A DNA stretch of 61,012 nt from Candidatus Omnitrophota bacterium (GTDB lineage: Bacteria > Omnitrophota > Omnitrophia > Omnitrophales > JACROU01): NCBI GenBank assembly GCA_016214265.1, contig JACROU010000078.1, positions 1-61,012 of the forward strand, written 5' to 3'. Position numbers and translations under genes: made by a program. The notes below the pieces were generated by a model. It saw nothing but the letters and a program-made list of their open reading frames with translations, was not told where the DNA came from and ran no database searches. Shown one piece after another: positions 1-7,285 of the stretch. How positions within the stretch are numbered: position 1 is the first letter of the stretch; each line of letters opens with the position of its first letter.

Positions 1-78
1 AATCCGAAGGATGCTATTCATTCCCTGATGAACCGCCAGCTCCGGCCGGAGTTTGTGGTGAGTCAAGGGCACCGTTAA
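1..78 (+). CDS. C-terminal end of an unidentified protein (partial)
   Basis: An open frame enters from the left edge and ends at TAA 76-78, giving about 25 residues that finish in SQGHR. It lies 21 bases upstream of the HU gene on the same strand, so it may be co-transcribed with it. The fragment is too short to assign to a family; I do not recognise it. Confidence 0.5.
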   Translation, partial: NPKDAIHSLMNRQLRPEFVVSQGHR

Positions 79-99
79 ATAACGAAAGGGGGTGACATA

Positions 100-372
100 A
101 TGAATAAACAGGAATTAGCTCAGGAAATCGCGAAGAAGACTGAAATTTCCAAAGCCAAAGCCTTGGAGACGATCAACACGACGTTTGATGCCATTAAAGG
201 GGCACTCAAAAAAGGTCAGCGTGTCCAGCTCGTGGGTTTCGGAAGTTTTCTGGTCCGCAAAAGAAAAGCGCGTACTGGACGTAATCCGAAAACCGGCCAG
301 ACCATTCAAATTGCCGCGAAAAAAGTTCCCGCTTTCTCAGCAGGCGCCGAACTGAAAAACGCAGTGAAATAA
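100..372 (+). CDS. hup: HU-family DNA-binding protein
   Basis: A 90-residue histone-like protein that bends and compacts DNA as a dimer. Family features are clear: an N-terminal helical body (start MNKQELAQEI), the GFGSF turn near residues 47-51, and the beta-arm signature VRKRKARTGRNPKTG near 53-67 that inserts into the minor groove. Length matches the usual 90 residues. The ATG at 100 follows a strong AAAGGGGGTG ribosome-binding site. A long imperfect hairpin and a tRNA gene follow. HU versus IHF subunit cannot be decided from sequence alone, but the short size and single copy here fit HU. Confidence 0.95.
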   Translation: MNKQELAQEIAKKTEISKAKALETINTTFDAIKGALKKGQRVQLVGFGSFLVRKRKARTGRNPKTGQTIQIAAKKVPAFSAGAELKNAVK

Positions 373-389
373 TGGTGGGTTAGTAGAGT

Positions 390-456
390 TTCGGTCTCGA
401 GGCGACAGGGGACTTACTCCAAGGATGCGAGTAGGTTTTCCTGTCGGTCGACCGAA
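390..456 (+). other. Long imperfect hairpin between hup and tRNA-Pro
   Basis: Three nested complementary blocks can be seen: TTCGGTC 390-396 with GACCGAA 450-456, CGACAGG 403-409 with CCTGTCG 440-446, and TACTC 415-419 with GAGTA 429-433, closing on a 9-base loop. There is no T-run directly after it, so it is not a standard intrinsic terminator. It could be a 3'-UTR structure of the HU mRNA, a small structured RNA or a mobile palindrome. Confidence 0.6.
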
Positions 457-476
457 CCAAAATCTTCATGTATAAT
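448..476 (+). promoter_or_regulatory. Probable sigma70 promoter of tRNA-Pro
   Basis: A perfect -10 box TATAAT at 471-476 lies 17 bases after TCGACC (448-453), a 4/6 match to TTGACA. The predicted start near 483 is about 30 bases upstream of the mature tRNA. The -35 overlaps the right arm of the preceding hairpin. Confidence 0.5.
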
Positions 477-513
477 GCCAACCCTTCAGTCCCCAGTCAT
501 AAACCTTTTTCGT

Positions 514-590
514 CGGGCTGTAGCGCAGCTTGGTAGCGCACACGCTTGGGGTGCGTGTGGTCGTGGGTTCGAATCCCGCCAGCCCGACCA
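514..590 (+). tRNA. tRNA-Pro (anticodon GGG)
   Basis: A 77-nt cloverleaf: acceptor CGGGCTG 514-520 pairs with CAGCCCG 580-586, and the encoded A-CCA end is 587-590. The D arm contains AGCTTGGTAGC, the anticodon stem CACGC/GCGTG encloses the 7-base loop TTGGGGT with anticodon GGG at 548-550, and the T arm carries GGTTCGAATCC. A run of seven T residues immediately follows the CCA (591-597) and may help end transcription. Confidence 0.97.
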
Positions 591-641
591 TTTTTTTCAT
601 TTCACTCACAATGACTTTGTAAATTTGGGATGGATAGAGCT

Positions 642-3600
642 CTACATCTGTCCGGTAAAAGGATCTGCACCGATAGTGCCGTTCAGGCGGTCCAGGTAGG
701 TGGGGGATTGCACCAGATTCAAATGTTCTTTCGCTTTTGTAAGTCGGGCGCGGAGGTTCAGTTCATTGACGGCGTCTTTGTGATTTTGGTCATTCACCAT
801 TTGCTCCAGATATTTGATGTGCCGAGACCATAACGCGATGTCCCGCAATTGTTTTGTGACAAGGCGTTCCCGGTACCAGGAATTATTTAAAAGATGCTCG
901 CGGGTAAACAGGGCCCGGATCGATGGATCAGTCAGCAATTTCCCCTCAAAATTTCCAAACGCCATGATGTGCAGTAGCGCCTTAAGCGGCGGTGAGGCCG
1001 CGCTTACGCTTCCATCCTCAAAATAATGCCGGGCCACCCGTTGTTGTGTTGTGACGATATTGTCAATGCCTTGAATAAATATGGCCATGTCCTGTTTTTC
1101 CGGCGCCAGCATTTCCTCGTGAAAAACGGCGTTGGGATTGTTGAAAATCCGGCCGAGGAATGTGTGCGCAAACCGCATCGTGATGCGGTAGCCGAGAAGA
1201 CTGGCGTGAACTTTTTTTCCCTGATAATCAAAATCGTTCAGCTTTTCAAGATAACCTTTAGCAATCAGGAATTTCGGGTCCCGCTCCGCGACGGTCATGC
1301 GGGCCCAAATCTCGGGAACTAGGAGACTGATATCATGATCAACCCGGTAATTTGGGCCGATGGACCCGGCGGCTGAAGAAAAGCCGTCAGAACCGGTTAG
1401 GATCCACGAGACCAGCGTGTTGTTCAAATCCACGATGGGCCAAAGCGCGTTGAACGGCCCCTTGGTCAGCGCTCCTTCCGAACCAAAGCCGGTAGTCGAG
1501 GGCGACTTTCCGGTCACACTCGAAATAAAATCCATAAACAACTCCGGCAATTCCTGATAATGAATAGGATTGTAAACAGCCAGTGCGGGAATATTATTTT
1601 TGGAATCGGGAGGATTGCCCCGTCTTCCCGTCAAAACGGCATTTACTGGAAAATGAACGGGCTGATCCGCCGGCACTTTCCGGATAAAGCGCGTGCCGGT
1701 TTCTGCCAAATATTTTTGGCGCGGATTCGCCAGATCGGGTCGCTGTTGAAGATAGCGCGGATTTTTCGAGGGTTTTCCCCCGACAAGGCGGGGGTGGGCG
1801 GATGAAACGATGTAAGCGGGTTTTCTCTCCGCGATAAAATCCCGGATTAAATTTTTTACAGGTTCAGTGTAAAGATCGAAACCGATGGCGTCTTGAATCA
1901 AATCCTGCGCTTGCCCGTAATTGAGCGGTTCAAAATTGGACAAAAAGGTGTTGGGGCTGGATAAATCTTGTTCCGCCTGCTTGTCATATCCGCGGTGAAT
2001 GGCTTCGTCAGGACGCTGGAAAAGAAATTGTTCACAGTTGGTGACCAGCTTCACATCCGGATTGGTGTAGTCGGGGTTCAGATCATTCACATGCTCTTGT
2101 GAAACGACGATCGAAGAGGTAATATCATCCTCCATCTGAATTTTTTCACAAGCGGCGAAATCCTGCCGCACGCGGTAAATGCGCCATGAACCGTCTTTTT
2201 CCTGACCCACGCGCAAATAATTAGCCACCAATTTTTGATCGCGGTATTTCAGCTCGTGACCCAACCGTCCGTTCACCACATCCACGCTAAAATATTGGCG
2301 CCAGTCATCACCCCACTCTTCCAGATAAAAACGTTTTACCAGAAATATAATTTCCAGAATGTGATGGGGAATAGCCCCAAGCCAGGCATTGAATTCATCG
2401 TTATATTCCGGTGACGGCGTAAATAATTTGATGACTGAACCGAGGGATCTGAGCGGACTCAAAATAGGCCGGCTCGGCCGGTTGCGTTCGACCGGATTTT
2501 TAAAACGATGTGCAAAATTACGTTTCAGAATTTCAGCAACCATGTCCATATCTTTGTGAAAGTCGCTGACAAAAATCGGCCCCTGAATCATGGAATTGAT
2601 AATCGATTTCGAAATTTCCGATTTGCCGCCGCCTGAAACCGTGCAGGGTTTGTGACAAAAAGTTCCTTCGGCTACGATGCCGATTAAATGCCACGTGTTC
2701 CCGCCCGTTTGCTTCTTCATGAAAATTTTGTAGCCATTGGGCAGAACATAAGTGTGAGAGATGAGGAGCTTGATTTTTTGCTCTTTTCCACTGAGAGTCC
2801 AGGTAATGGATTGTTTCGGCATGTCGAATTTCGCGTTTTCGGGCACGTAAATAATGTCGGGATGTTTTTTGTCGACGCCGTAGCCTTCCGGTTTGACATC
2901 CATTATGGAACCGTAAAGCCGGGCCAATTCTTTAAACGTGAGGCTCTCACGGAAAATGGGATCGTCAAGATGAAACTCTTCTCCCAAGTCAAAGCTCGGG
3001 AAAGCGATAGCGCCGCCCGCATGCTCTTCTTCCGCCAGGCCGAAAAGATTTGCTGAGTAACTGATTTGCGTTTTGACTTCTTTTTTGCAATAGCCGAAAT
3101 AATTATCCGCGATGATGGTGACAATCACACCATGCTGGTCGCGTCCGGTGATTTTGAACGGTTCGCCGTCATTGTAAAGATCCTCTTCACTGCGCCAGCA
3201 CATACCTTCGCGACGCTGTTTGTCGGTGGCGTTATCGTAATGCGGCAATCCCAATTCTTTTTTTGTGAGACAAACCAGATGGGGGGCCAGAATCACGCAG
3301 CCGGTATGTCCCGTCCAGTGTTCGGTATCCAGCGCGGCATCGTTTTCCGGCAAATAAGGCGAGCCGCCATTGCCAAAAATGGATTCCACAAAATCCAGAT
3401 TGCTTACCAGACTTCCGGGCGCAAAAAAACGAATCTCCATCGATTTTTCGGGAATGTAATTGCTGACCTCCGGGCAAACAACCGGTCTGAGGAGCAGGGA
3501 AACAAATAATTTGGCCTGATGCTCTTGAGCCGCGGTGAATGGCAGCTGCAACAGTTCTTCCGGCGGATTGAGGGCATGCGCCAGCATCCGGCCAAAAGCA

Positions 3601-4082
3601 ATTTTGGGAACGGATAGTTTATCCTCGGGAATTGGAAATCCGCCTTCGGCAATATGAAAAACGCCCTGCGTGGTTCGGCGGTCACTTTTGGGATTATGAA
3701 GCACGCCCTGTTTAACGCGGTACGAATTTACCGTGCTCGAGAAAAAATGATCCTGATTCGGCGGCAATGACATGATGCGCGCCAGTCCCTGGCGATCCAA
3801 AATAAACGTACTGGCGGGAATTCGGGGAGGCAGTTTTAGTTCGACACCTTTCAAATATTCATCGATAAAATCCTGAATGCGCCGGTCGACGGGGCAGAGG
3901 AAATTAGAAAGCAGGCGGACTCTTTCCAGGTGAATGACAAGCAATGGATGAGCGATTTCCAAAAAATCGTTGTCGCTTTTGTTTCCATAAATAGGCTCTC
4001 CCATGGCGGCCAGTTTTAAATTGATGTAGAGGATGACCTTGCCCTGATCATCCCAATGTGTTCCTTCGAGTTTGTAATTCAT
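642..4082 (-). CDS. Probable PPi-type phosphoenolpyruvate carboxykinase
   Basis: A 1146-residue soluble protein with no signal peptide. The length (about 130 kDa) and general layout match the PPi-dependent PEP carboxykinase family described from Propionibacterium and Entamoeba, which converts oxaloacetate and pyrophosphate to PEP, CO2 and phosphate, or the reverse. Near residues 480-492 the segment TVSGGGKSEISKS resembles the phosphate-binding loop (kinase-1a) of PEP carboxykinases, and an acidic metal-site-like segment FVSDFHKDMD follows about 30 residues later. The ATG at 4082 (read leftward) has an AGGGG ribosome site. It is transcribed divergently from the DUF2721 gene and converges on the tRNA. 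The family assignment rests on size and remembered motifs, not an alignment; GTP- and ATP-PEPCKs are only half this length. Confidence 0.6.
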   Translation of the reverse strand: MNYKLEGTHWDDQGKVILYINLKLAAMGEPIYGNKSDNDFLEIAHPLLVIHLERVRLLSNFLCPVDRRIQDFIDEYLKGVELKLPPRIPASTFILDRQGLARIMSLPPNQDHFFSSTVNSYRVKQGVLHNPKSDRRTTQGVFHIAEGGFPIPEDKLSVPKIAFGRMLAHALNPPEELLQLPFTAAQEHQAKLFVSLLLRPVVCPEVSNYIPEKSMEIRFFAPGSLVSNLDFVESIFGNGGSPYLPENDAALDTEHWTGHTGCVILAPHLVCLTKKELGLPHYDNATDKQRREGMCWRSEEDLYNDGEPFKITGRDQHGVIVTIIADNYFGYCKKEVKTQISYSANLFGLAEEEHAGGAIAFPSFDLGEEFHLDDPIFRESLTFKELARLYGSIMDVKPEGYGVDKKHPDIIYVPENAKFDMPKQSITWTLSGKEQKIKLLISHTYVLPNGYKIFMKKQTGGNTWHLIGIVAEGTFCHKPCTVSGGGKSEISKSIINSMIQGPIFVSDFHKDMDMVAEILKRNFAHRFKNPVERNRPSRPILSPLRSLGSVIKLFTPSPEYNDEFNAWLGAIPHHILEIIFLVKRFYLEEWGDDWRQYFSVDVVNGRLGHELKYRDQKLVANYLRVGQEKDGSWRIYRVRQDFAACEKIQMEDDITSSIVVSQEHVNDLNPDYTNPDVKLVTNCEQFLFQRPDEAIHRGYDKQAEQDLSSPNTFLSNFEPLNYGQAQDLIQDAIGFDLYTEPVKNLIRDFIAERKPAYIVSSAHPRLVGGKPSKNPRYLQQRPDLANPRQKYLAETGTRFIRKVPADQPVHFPVNAVLTGRRGNPPDSKNNIPALAVYNPIHYQELPELFMDFISSVTGKSPSTTGFGSEGALTKGPFNALWPIVDLNNTLVSWILTGSDGFSSAAGSIGPNYRVDHDISLLVPEIWARMTVAERDPKFLIAKGYLEKLNDFDYQGKKVHASLLGYRITMRFAHTFLGRIFNNPNAVFHEEMLAPEKQDMAIFIQGIDNIVTTQQRVARHYFEDGSVSAASPPLKALLHIMAFGNFEGKLLTDPSIRALFTREHLLNNSWYRERLVTKQLRDIALWSRHIKYLEQMVNDQNHKDAVNELNLRARLTKAKEHLNLVQSPTYLDRLNGTIGADPFTGQM

Positions 4083-4176
4083 AGCTTGAACCCCTGAAAG
4101 GATTAGAGTTACAATCTGAATAATAAATATATCATATTCTCTGCTTCGGTAGGGGGATAGCTAAAGAGGGGGATTT

Positions 4177-4635
4177 GTGGATATTTCAAAAGCGATTCAG
4201 GAAATTCAGTATGTTCTAGCACCGGCCATCATGGTCTCAAGCGCGGCACTGCTGATGCTTGGGTTTCAGAATAAATTTTCGAATTTGGCCAGCCGTTTTC
4301 GGCTGTTGAATCAGGAAAAGCGGCAGCTAAGCCACAAACCCAACCGGACAGAGCAGGAGCAGGTCCGCCTGGGTAATTTGGAAGACCAAGTCGGCCATTT
4401 ATTCCGCCGGGCCGCCAAAGTTAAGAACGCAATTCTGCTCACCTACGGCGCCATCGCCTGTTTTATGGGCGCTTCTATCCTGATTTCGCTTAACATTCAT
4501 TCTGCCTGGCAGCTCTACTACGCCATTGTCACAGCCTTTTTGACGGGACTTTTCTTTATCTTTACCGCGTCGATTATCATGATTTCAGAGACCCGTCTTT
4601 TCTTTCACGTCATTCATCTCGAAAAAAAATCATAA
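4177..4635 (+). CDS. DUF2721-family membrane protein
   Basis: A 152-residue inner-membrane protein with one hydrophobic segment near residues 10-28, a charged helical middle (about 35-85) and two further membrane helices (about 88-135). The opening IQYVLAPAIMVSSAALLMLG followed by NKFSNLASRFRLL is the pattern of the DUF2721 family, whose function is unknown. The start is GTG at 4177, justified by the AGAGGGGGA ribosome site at 4163-4171. It stands alone between the divergent carboxykinase and the first sensor kinase. Confidence 0.8.
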   Translation: MDISKAIQEIQYVLAPAIMVSSAALLMLGFQNKFSNLASRFRLLNQEKRQLSHKPNRTEQEQVRLGNLEDQVGHLFRRAAKVKNAILLTYGAIACFMGASILISLNIHSAWQLYYAIVTAFLTGLFFIFTASIIMISETRLFFHVIHLEKKS

Positions 4636-4686
4636 AAAACAAAGGACAGCCGCTGCGAATGCCGCTTCCTTCTCGCCGCCGCTTTT

Positions 4687-4715
4687 TTGCTATTCTATTC
4701 ATGACTGGGTAGACT
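4687..4715 (+). promoter_or_regulatory. Promoter of the first hybrid kinase (shared motif)
   Basis: TTGCTA 4687-4692, 17-base spacer, TAGACT 4710-4715. The same two hexamers with the same spacing, plus matching flanks (TTTTGCTATT and TAGACTTT), recur upstream of the second kinase at 7214-7242, which supports it as a real promoter. The leader to the ATG at 4736 is about 14 bases. Confidence 0.6.
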
Positions 4716-4735
4716 TTTAGGAGGAGGGGAAAATT

Positions 4736-6913
4736 ATGGATAATGATGTCCCTTCACCGATGAACTTAAAAGAGCTTTCTTCCAGGATTTCTGATGAAGT
4801 CAGAAGCAAAAGCGTGGAAGAGGGAAATCGGTACTCTGAAGATCACCTAAGAAAGCTCTGGCTTGCCATCGAGGTCAGTCCTAGCATCGTAATGATTACC
4901 GATAAAAACGGTAATATCGAATATACCAATCCCAAATTTGTCAATCTTACCGGCTACAGCTCCGAAGAAGTTCTAGGAAAAAATCCCCGATTCTTAAAAT
5001 CAGGAAAGACGTCCCCTGATGAGTACAAAAAATTATGGGACACCATCTTGTCTCGATCAGCGTGGGAAGGGGAGTTCTGCAACAGAAAAAAGAACGGAGA
5101 ACTATATTGGGAAAGAGCCTCTATTTCGCCCGTCAAAAATTCCGCAGGCGTTACCATTAATTTCGTGAAAGTGGCGGAAGATATTACGGAACTCAAAAAA
5201 GTGAATGAGGAGCTTAATGTACACGCCATTCAGCAAAGAGCCATTACGGAATTGGGGCAGCTGGTGCTTGAGGAAAATGATATGGATCTGCTGATTCAGG
5301 CGGTGTGCTCCCGTATCGTCAAGACGCTTGGAGTCGAGTTTTCTGCCATGTTCAAACTTCTTCCCGACGGCAGACGGTTAATGCTTGCAGAAGGATTGGG
5401 TTGGAAGAAAGGATGCGTTGGGTCCCTCATTGTGGATTGTGAGTGCTTTCAAGGGGGCGGTATTTTTCTGGGCGGTGGGGTGATATTCACGGAGGATTTT
5501 CGAAATGAAAAAAGGTTCAAGGTCCCTTCGGCTCTCCTGGATCATCATGTGGTAAGTGGAATGAGCGTGATTATTCGAACAAGAGGAAAACCGTTTGGCG
5601 TGTTGGGTGCGTACACAACCGAAAACCGGATTTTTGGCAAGGATGACAGTAATTTTCTTGAGGCCATTGCGAATATGCTCGCGGGTGCTTTGGAACGAAA
5701 AAAGACGGAGGAGATCTTGTCCGAAAAAGAAGAACAATTTCGTCAGGCTCAGAAAATGGAAGCTGTCGGACGGCTGGCGGGAGGTATTGCCCACGATTTC
5801 AACAATCTGTTGACCGCTATTTTGGGCTACAGTGATCTTGTTCTTTTAAATTTTTCGAAAGATCATCCCCAACGTAAAGATATTGAAGAAATCAAAATCG
5901 CCGCCGAACGCGCCGCGCTATTGACGAATCAGCTTTTGGTATTTAGCCGTAAGCAAGTGCTGGAACTGCGCGTTATTGATTTAAATACCGTTGTGACCGA
6001 TATGAACAAAATGCTCCACCGTCTTATCGGGGAAGATATTGATTTGGCGATTATTCAAGAACCAAACCTTTGGCATATCAGAGCAGACTCGGCCCAGCTT
6101 GGGCAGGTAATTGTGAATTTATTGGTGAACGCGCGGGATGCCATGCCGAACGGAGGCAAGCTCGTGATCAAGACGGAAAATATTCATATTGATGAAGCTT
6201 ACTGCCGTCAGCAGCATCGCGAACTTTTTCCCGGAAACTACGTCACAATGATTGTCGAAGATTCGGGCTGCGGCATGGATAAAGAGACGCAATCTCATAT
6301 TTTCGAGCCGTTTTTTACGACGAAGGAAAAAGGGAAGGGAACGGGGCTTGGCTTATCGACGGTTTATGGCATTGTCAAGCAAAGCGGCGGTTATATTTCA
6401 GTTTATAGCGAAGCCGGGAAGGGCACTTCATTCAAAATGTATTTTCCCCGTTTTTATCAGGATGTTCAAGAAACCCCTAAATCTGCCGTAGTATCGTCCG
6501 GTGCGCCAGCGGGTAGTGAAACGATTTTTCTTGTCGAAGATGAAAACCTGCTGCGTAAATTGATTCGGGAAATTCTGGAACGAAATGGATATACGGTTCT
6601 TATGGCGGCCGATGCTATTGAAGCAATCCGGGTTGCTGAAAGGTACGAAGGACATATCCACCTGCTCTTGTCGGATCTCGTGATACCTAAAATGAATGGA
6701 AAAGAATTGAAAGAGCATATCCTCAAATTACACCCGGAAATAAAGACTCTTTTTATTTCAGGTTATACAGATGTTGCCGCGACGTATCAGGGATTGATGG
6801 ATTCATCAGAAGCTTTTGTCCAAAAGCCTTTTACGGCCGATGCCCTGAACAAAAAAATCCGTGAAGTTTTAGATGCGCCTTCGAAAAAACACGAAATGAA
6901 ATCAGCCGCGTAA
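4736..6913 (+). CDS. Hybrid sensor histidine kinase (PAS-GAF-HisKA-HATPase-REC)
   Basis: A 725-residue cytoplasmic sensor; no membrane segment is visible. Domains in order: PAS about 42-155 (GNIEYTNPKFVNLTGYSSEE), GAF about 168-322, dimerisation/phosphoacceptor helix with GGIAHDFNN and phospho-His353, ATPase about 445-580 with the N box NLLVNARDAMP and the G boxes SGCGMD and GKGTGLGLS, and a C-terminal receiver about 593-710 with phosphoacceptor Asp647 in LLLSDLVIPKMNG. All catalytic residues appear present. A strong TAGGAGGAGGGG ribosome site precedes the ATG. A small secreted protein and a terminator follow. The receiver has no output domain, so the signal probably goes to a histidine phosphotransferase or stays self-regulatory. 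The ligand is unknown. Confidence 0.92.
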   Translation: MDNDVPSPMNLKELSSRISDEVRSKSVEEGNRYSEDHLRKLWLAIEVSPSIVMITDKNGNIEYTNPKFVNLTGYSSEEVLGKNPRFLKSGKTSPDEYKKLWDTILSRSAWEGEFCNRKKNGELYWERASISPVKNSAGVTINFVKVAEDITELKKVNEELNVHAIQQRAITELGQLVLEENDMDLLIQAVCSRIVKTLGVEFSAMFKLLPDGRRLMLAEGLGWKKGCVGSLIVDCECFQGGGIFLGGGVIFTEDFRNEKRFKVPSALLDHHVVSGMSVIIRTRGKPFGVLGAYTTENRIFGKDDSNFLEAIANMLAGALERKKTEEILSEKEEQFRQAQKMEAVGRLAGGIAHDFNNLLTAILGYSDLVLLNFSKDHPQRKDIEEIKIAAERAALLTNQLLVFSRKQVLELRVIDLNTVVTDMNKMLHRLIGEDIDLAIIQEPNLWHIRADSAQLGQVIVNLLVNARDAMPNGGKLVIKTENIHIDEAYCRQQHRELFPGNYVTMIVEDSGCGMDKETQSHIFEPFFTTKEKGKGTGLGLSTVYGIVKQSGGYISVYSEAGKGTSFKMYFPRFYQDVQETPKSAVVSSGAPAGSETIFLVEDENLLRKLIREILERNGYTVLMAADAIEAIRVAERYEGHIHLLLSDLVIPKMNGKELKEHILKLHPEIKTLFISGYTDVAATYQGLMDSSEAFVQKPFTADALNKKIREVLDAPSKKHEMKSAA

Positions 6914-6929
6914 ATTCAAAGGAGGTGTT

Positions 6930-7160
6930 ATGAAAAAGTATTTTATTCTCGCAGTGATTCTAATTACCGCAATGTCATCCCCGCTTCTGGCTCAGAAAGC
7001 AGATGATACTCGGGACGGGCTTGTTAATCCGGATGCGGATCAAACAACGCTCAAATCCAGAGTGTCCGAACTCGAATCCACTAACCGCGATCTTACAAAC
7101 AAAGTTGACGATTTAGAAGACCGCGTAACCGACATTGAAGACCGCCTCAGCCGCTCATAA
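6930..7160 (+). CDS. Small secreted coiled-coil protein
   Basis: A 76-residue protein with a perfect AAAGGAGGTG ribosome site. Residues 1-21 form a signal peptide ending in a likely signal peptidase I site (SPLLAQ). Residues about 40-76 (SRVSELESTNRDL...VDDLEDRVTDIEDRL) show a clean heptad pattern of a coiled coil. There is no lipobox cysteine, so it is probably periplasmic. It lies 16 bases after the first hybrid kinase and before a strong terminator, so the two form a two-gene unit; a sensory or envelope role is only inference. No family recognised. Confidence 0.75.
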   Translation: MKKYFILAVILITAMSSPLLAQKADDTRDGLVNPDADQTTLKSRVSELESTNRDLTNKVDDLEDRVTDIEDRLSRS

Positions 7161-7166
7161 TTAACC

Positions 7167-7200
7167 GGGAAGGTAGCGGGGCTGCTACCTTCCCTTTTTT
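7167..7200 (+). terminator. Intrinsic terminator
   Basis: Perfect 11-bp stem GGGAAGGTAGC 7167-7177 with GCTACCTTCCC 7184-7194, a 6-base loop and six T residues. It ends the first kinase unit and separates it from the second kinase promoter. Confidence 0.93.
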
Positions 7201-7213
7201 CTACCCCCTCATT

Positions 7214-7242
7214 TTGCTATTTACCCCTTTACTAGCTAGACT
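7214..7242 (+). promoter_or_regulatory. Promoter of the second/third kinase operon (shared motif)
   Basis: TTGCTA 7214-7219, 17-base spacer, TAGACT 7237-7242, directly after a terminator. It is identical in both hexamers and spacing to the box at 4687-4715. The leader to the ATG at 7286 is about 35 bases. Confidence 0.65.
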
Positions 7243-7285
7243 TTACGTAGGTATCACAATAGATGCTTAATTCAGGGGGCATAGT

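Noticed and set aside
475-699. Plus-strand open frame across the tRNA
   Set aside because: It runs through tRNA-Pro and into the convergent carboxykinase gene; no ribosome site.
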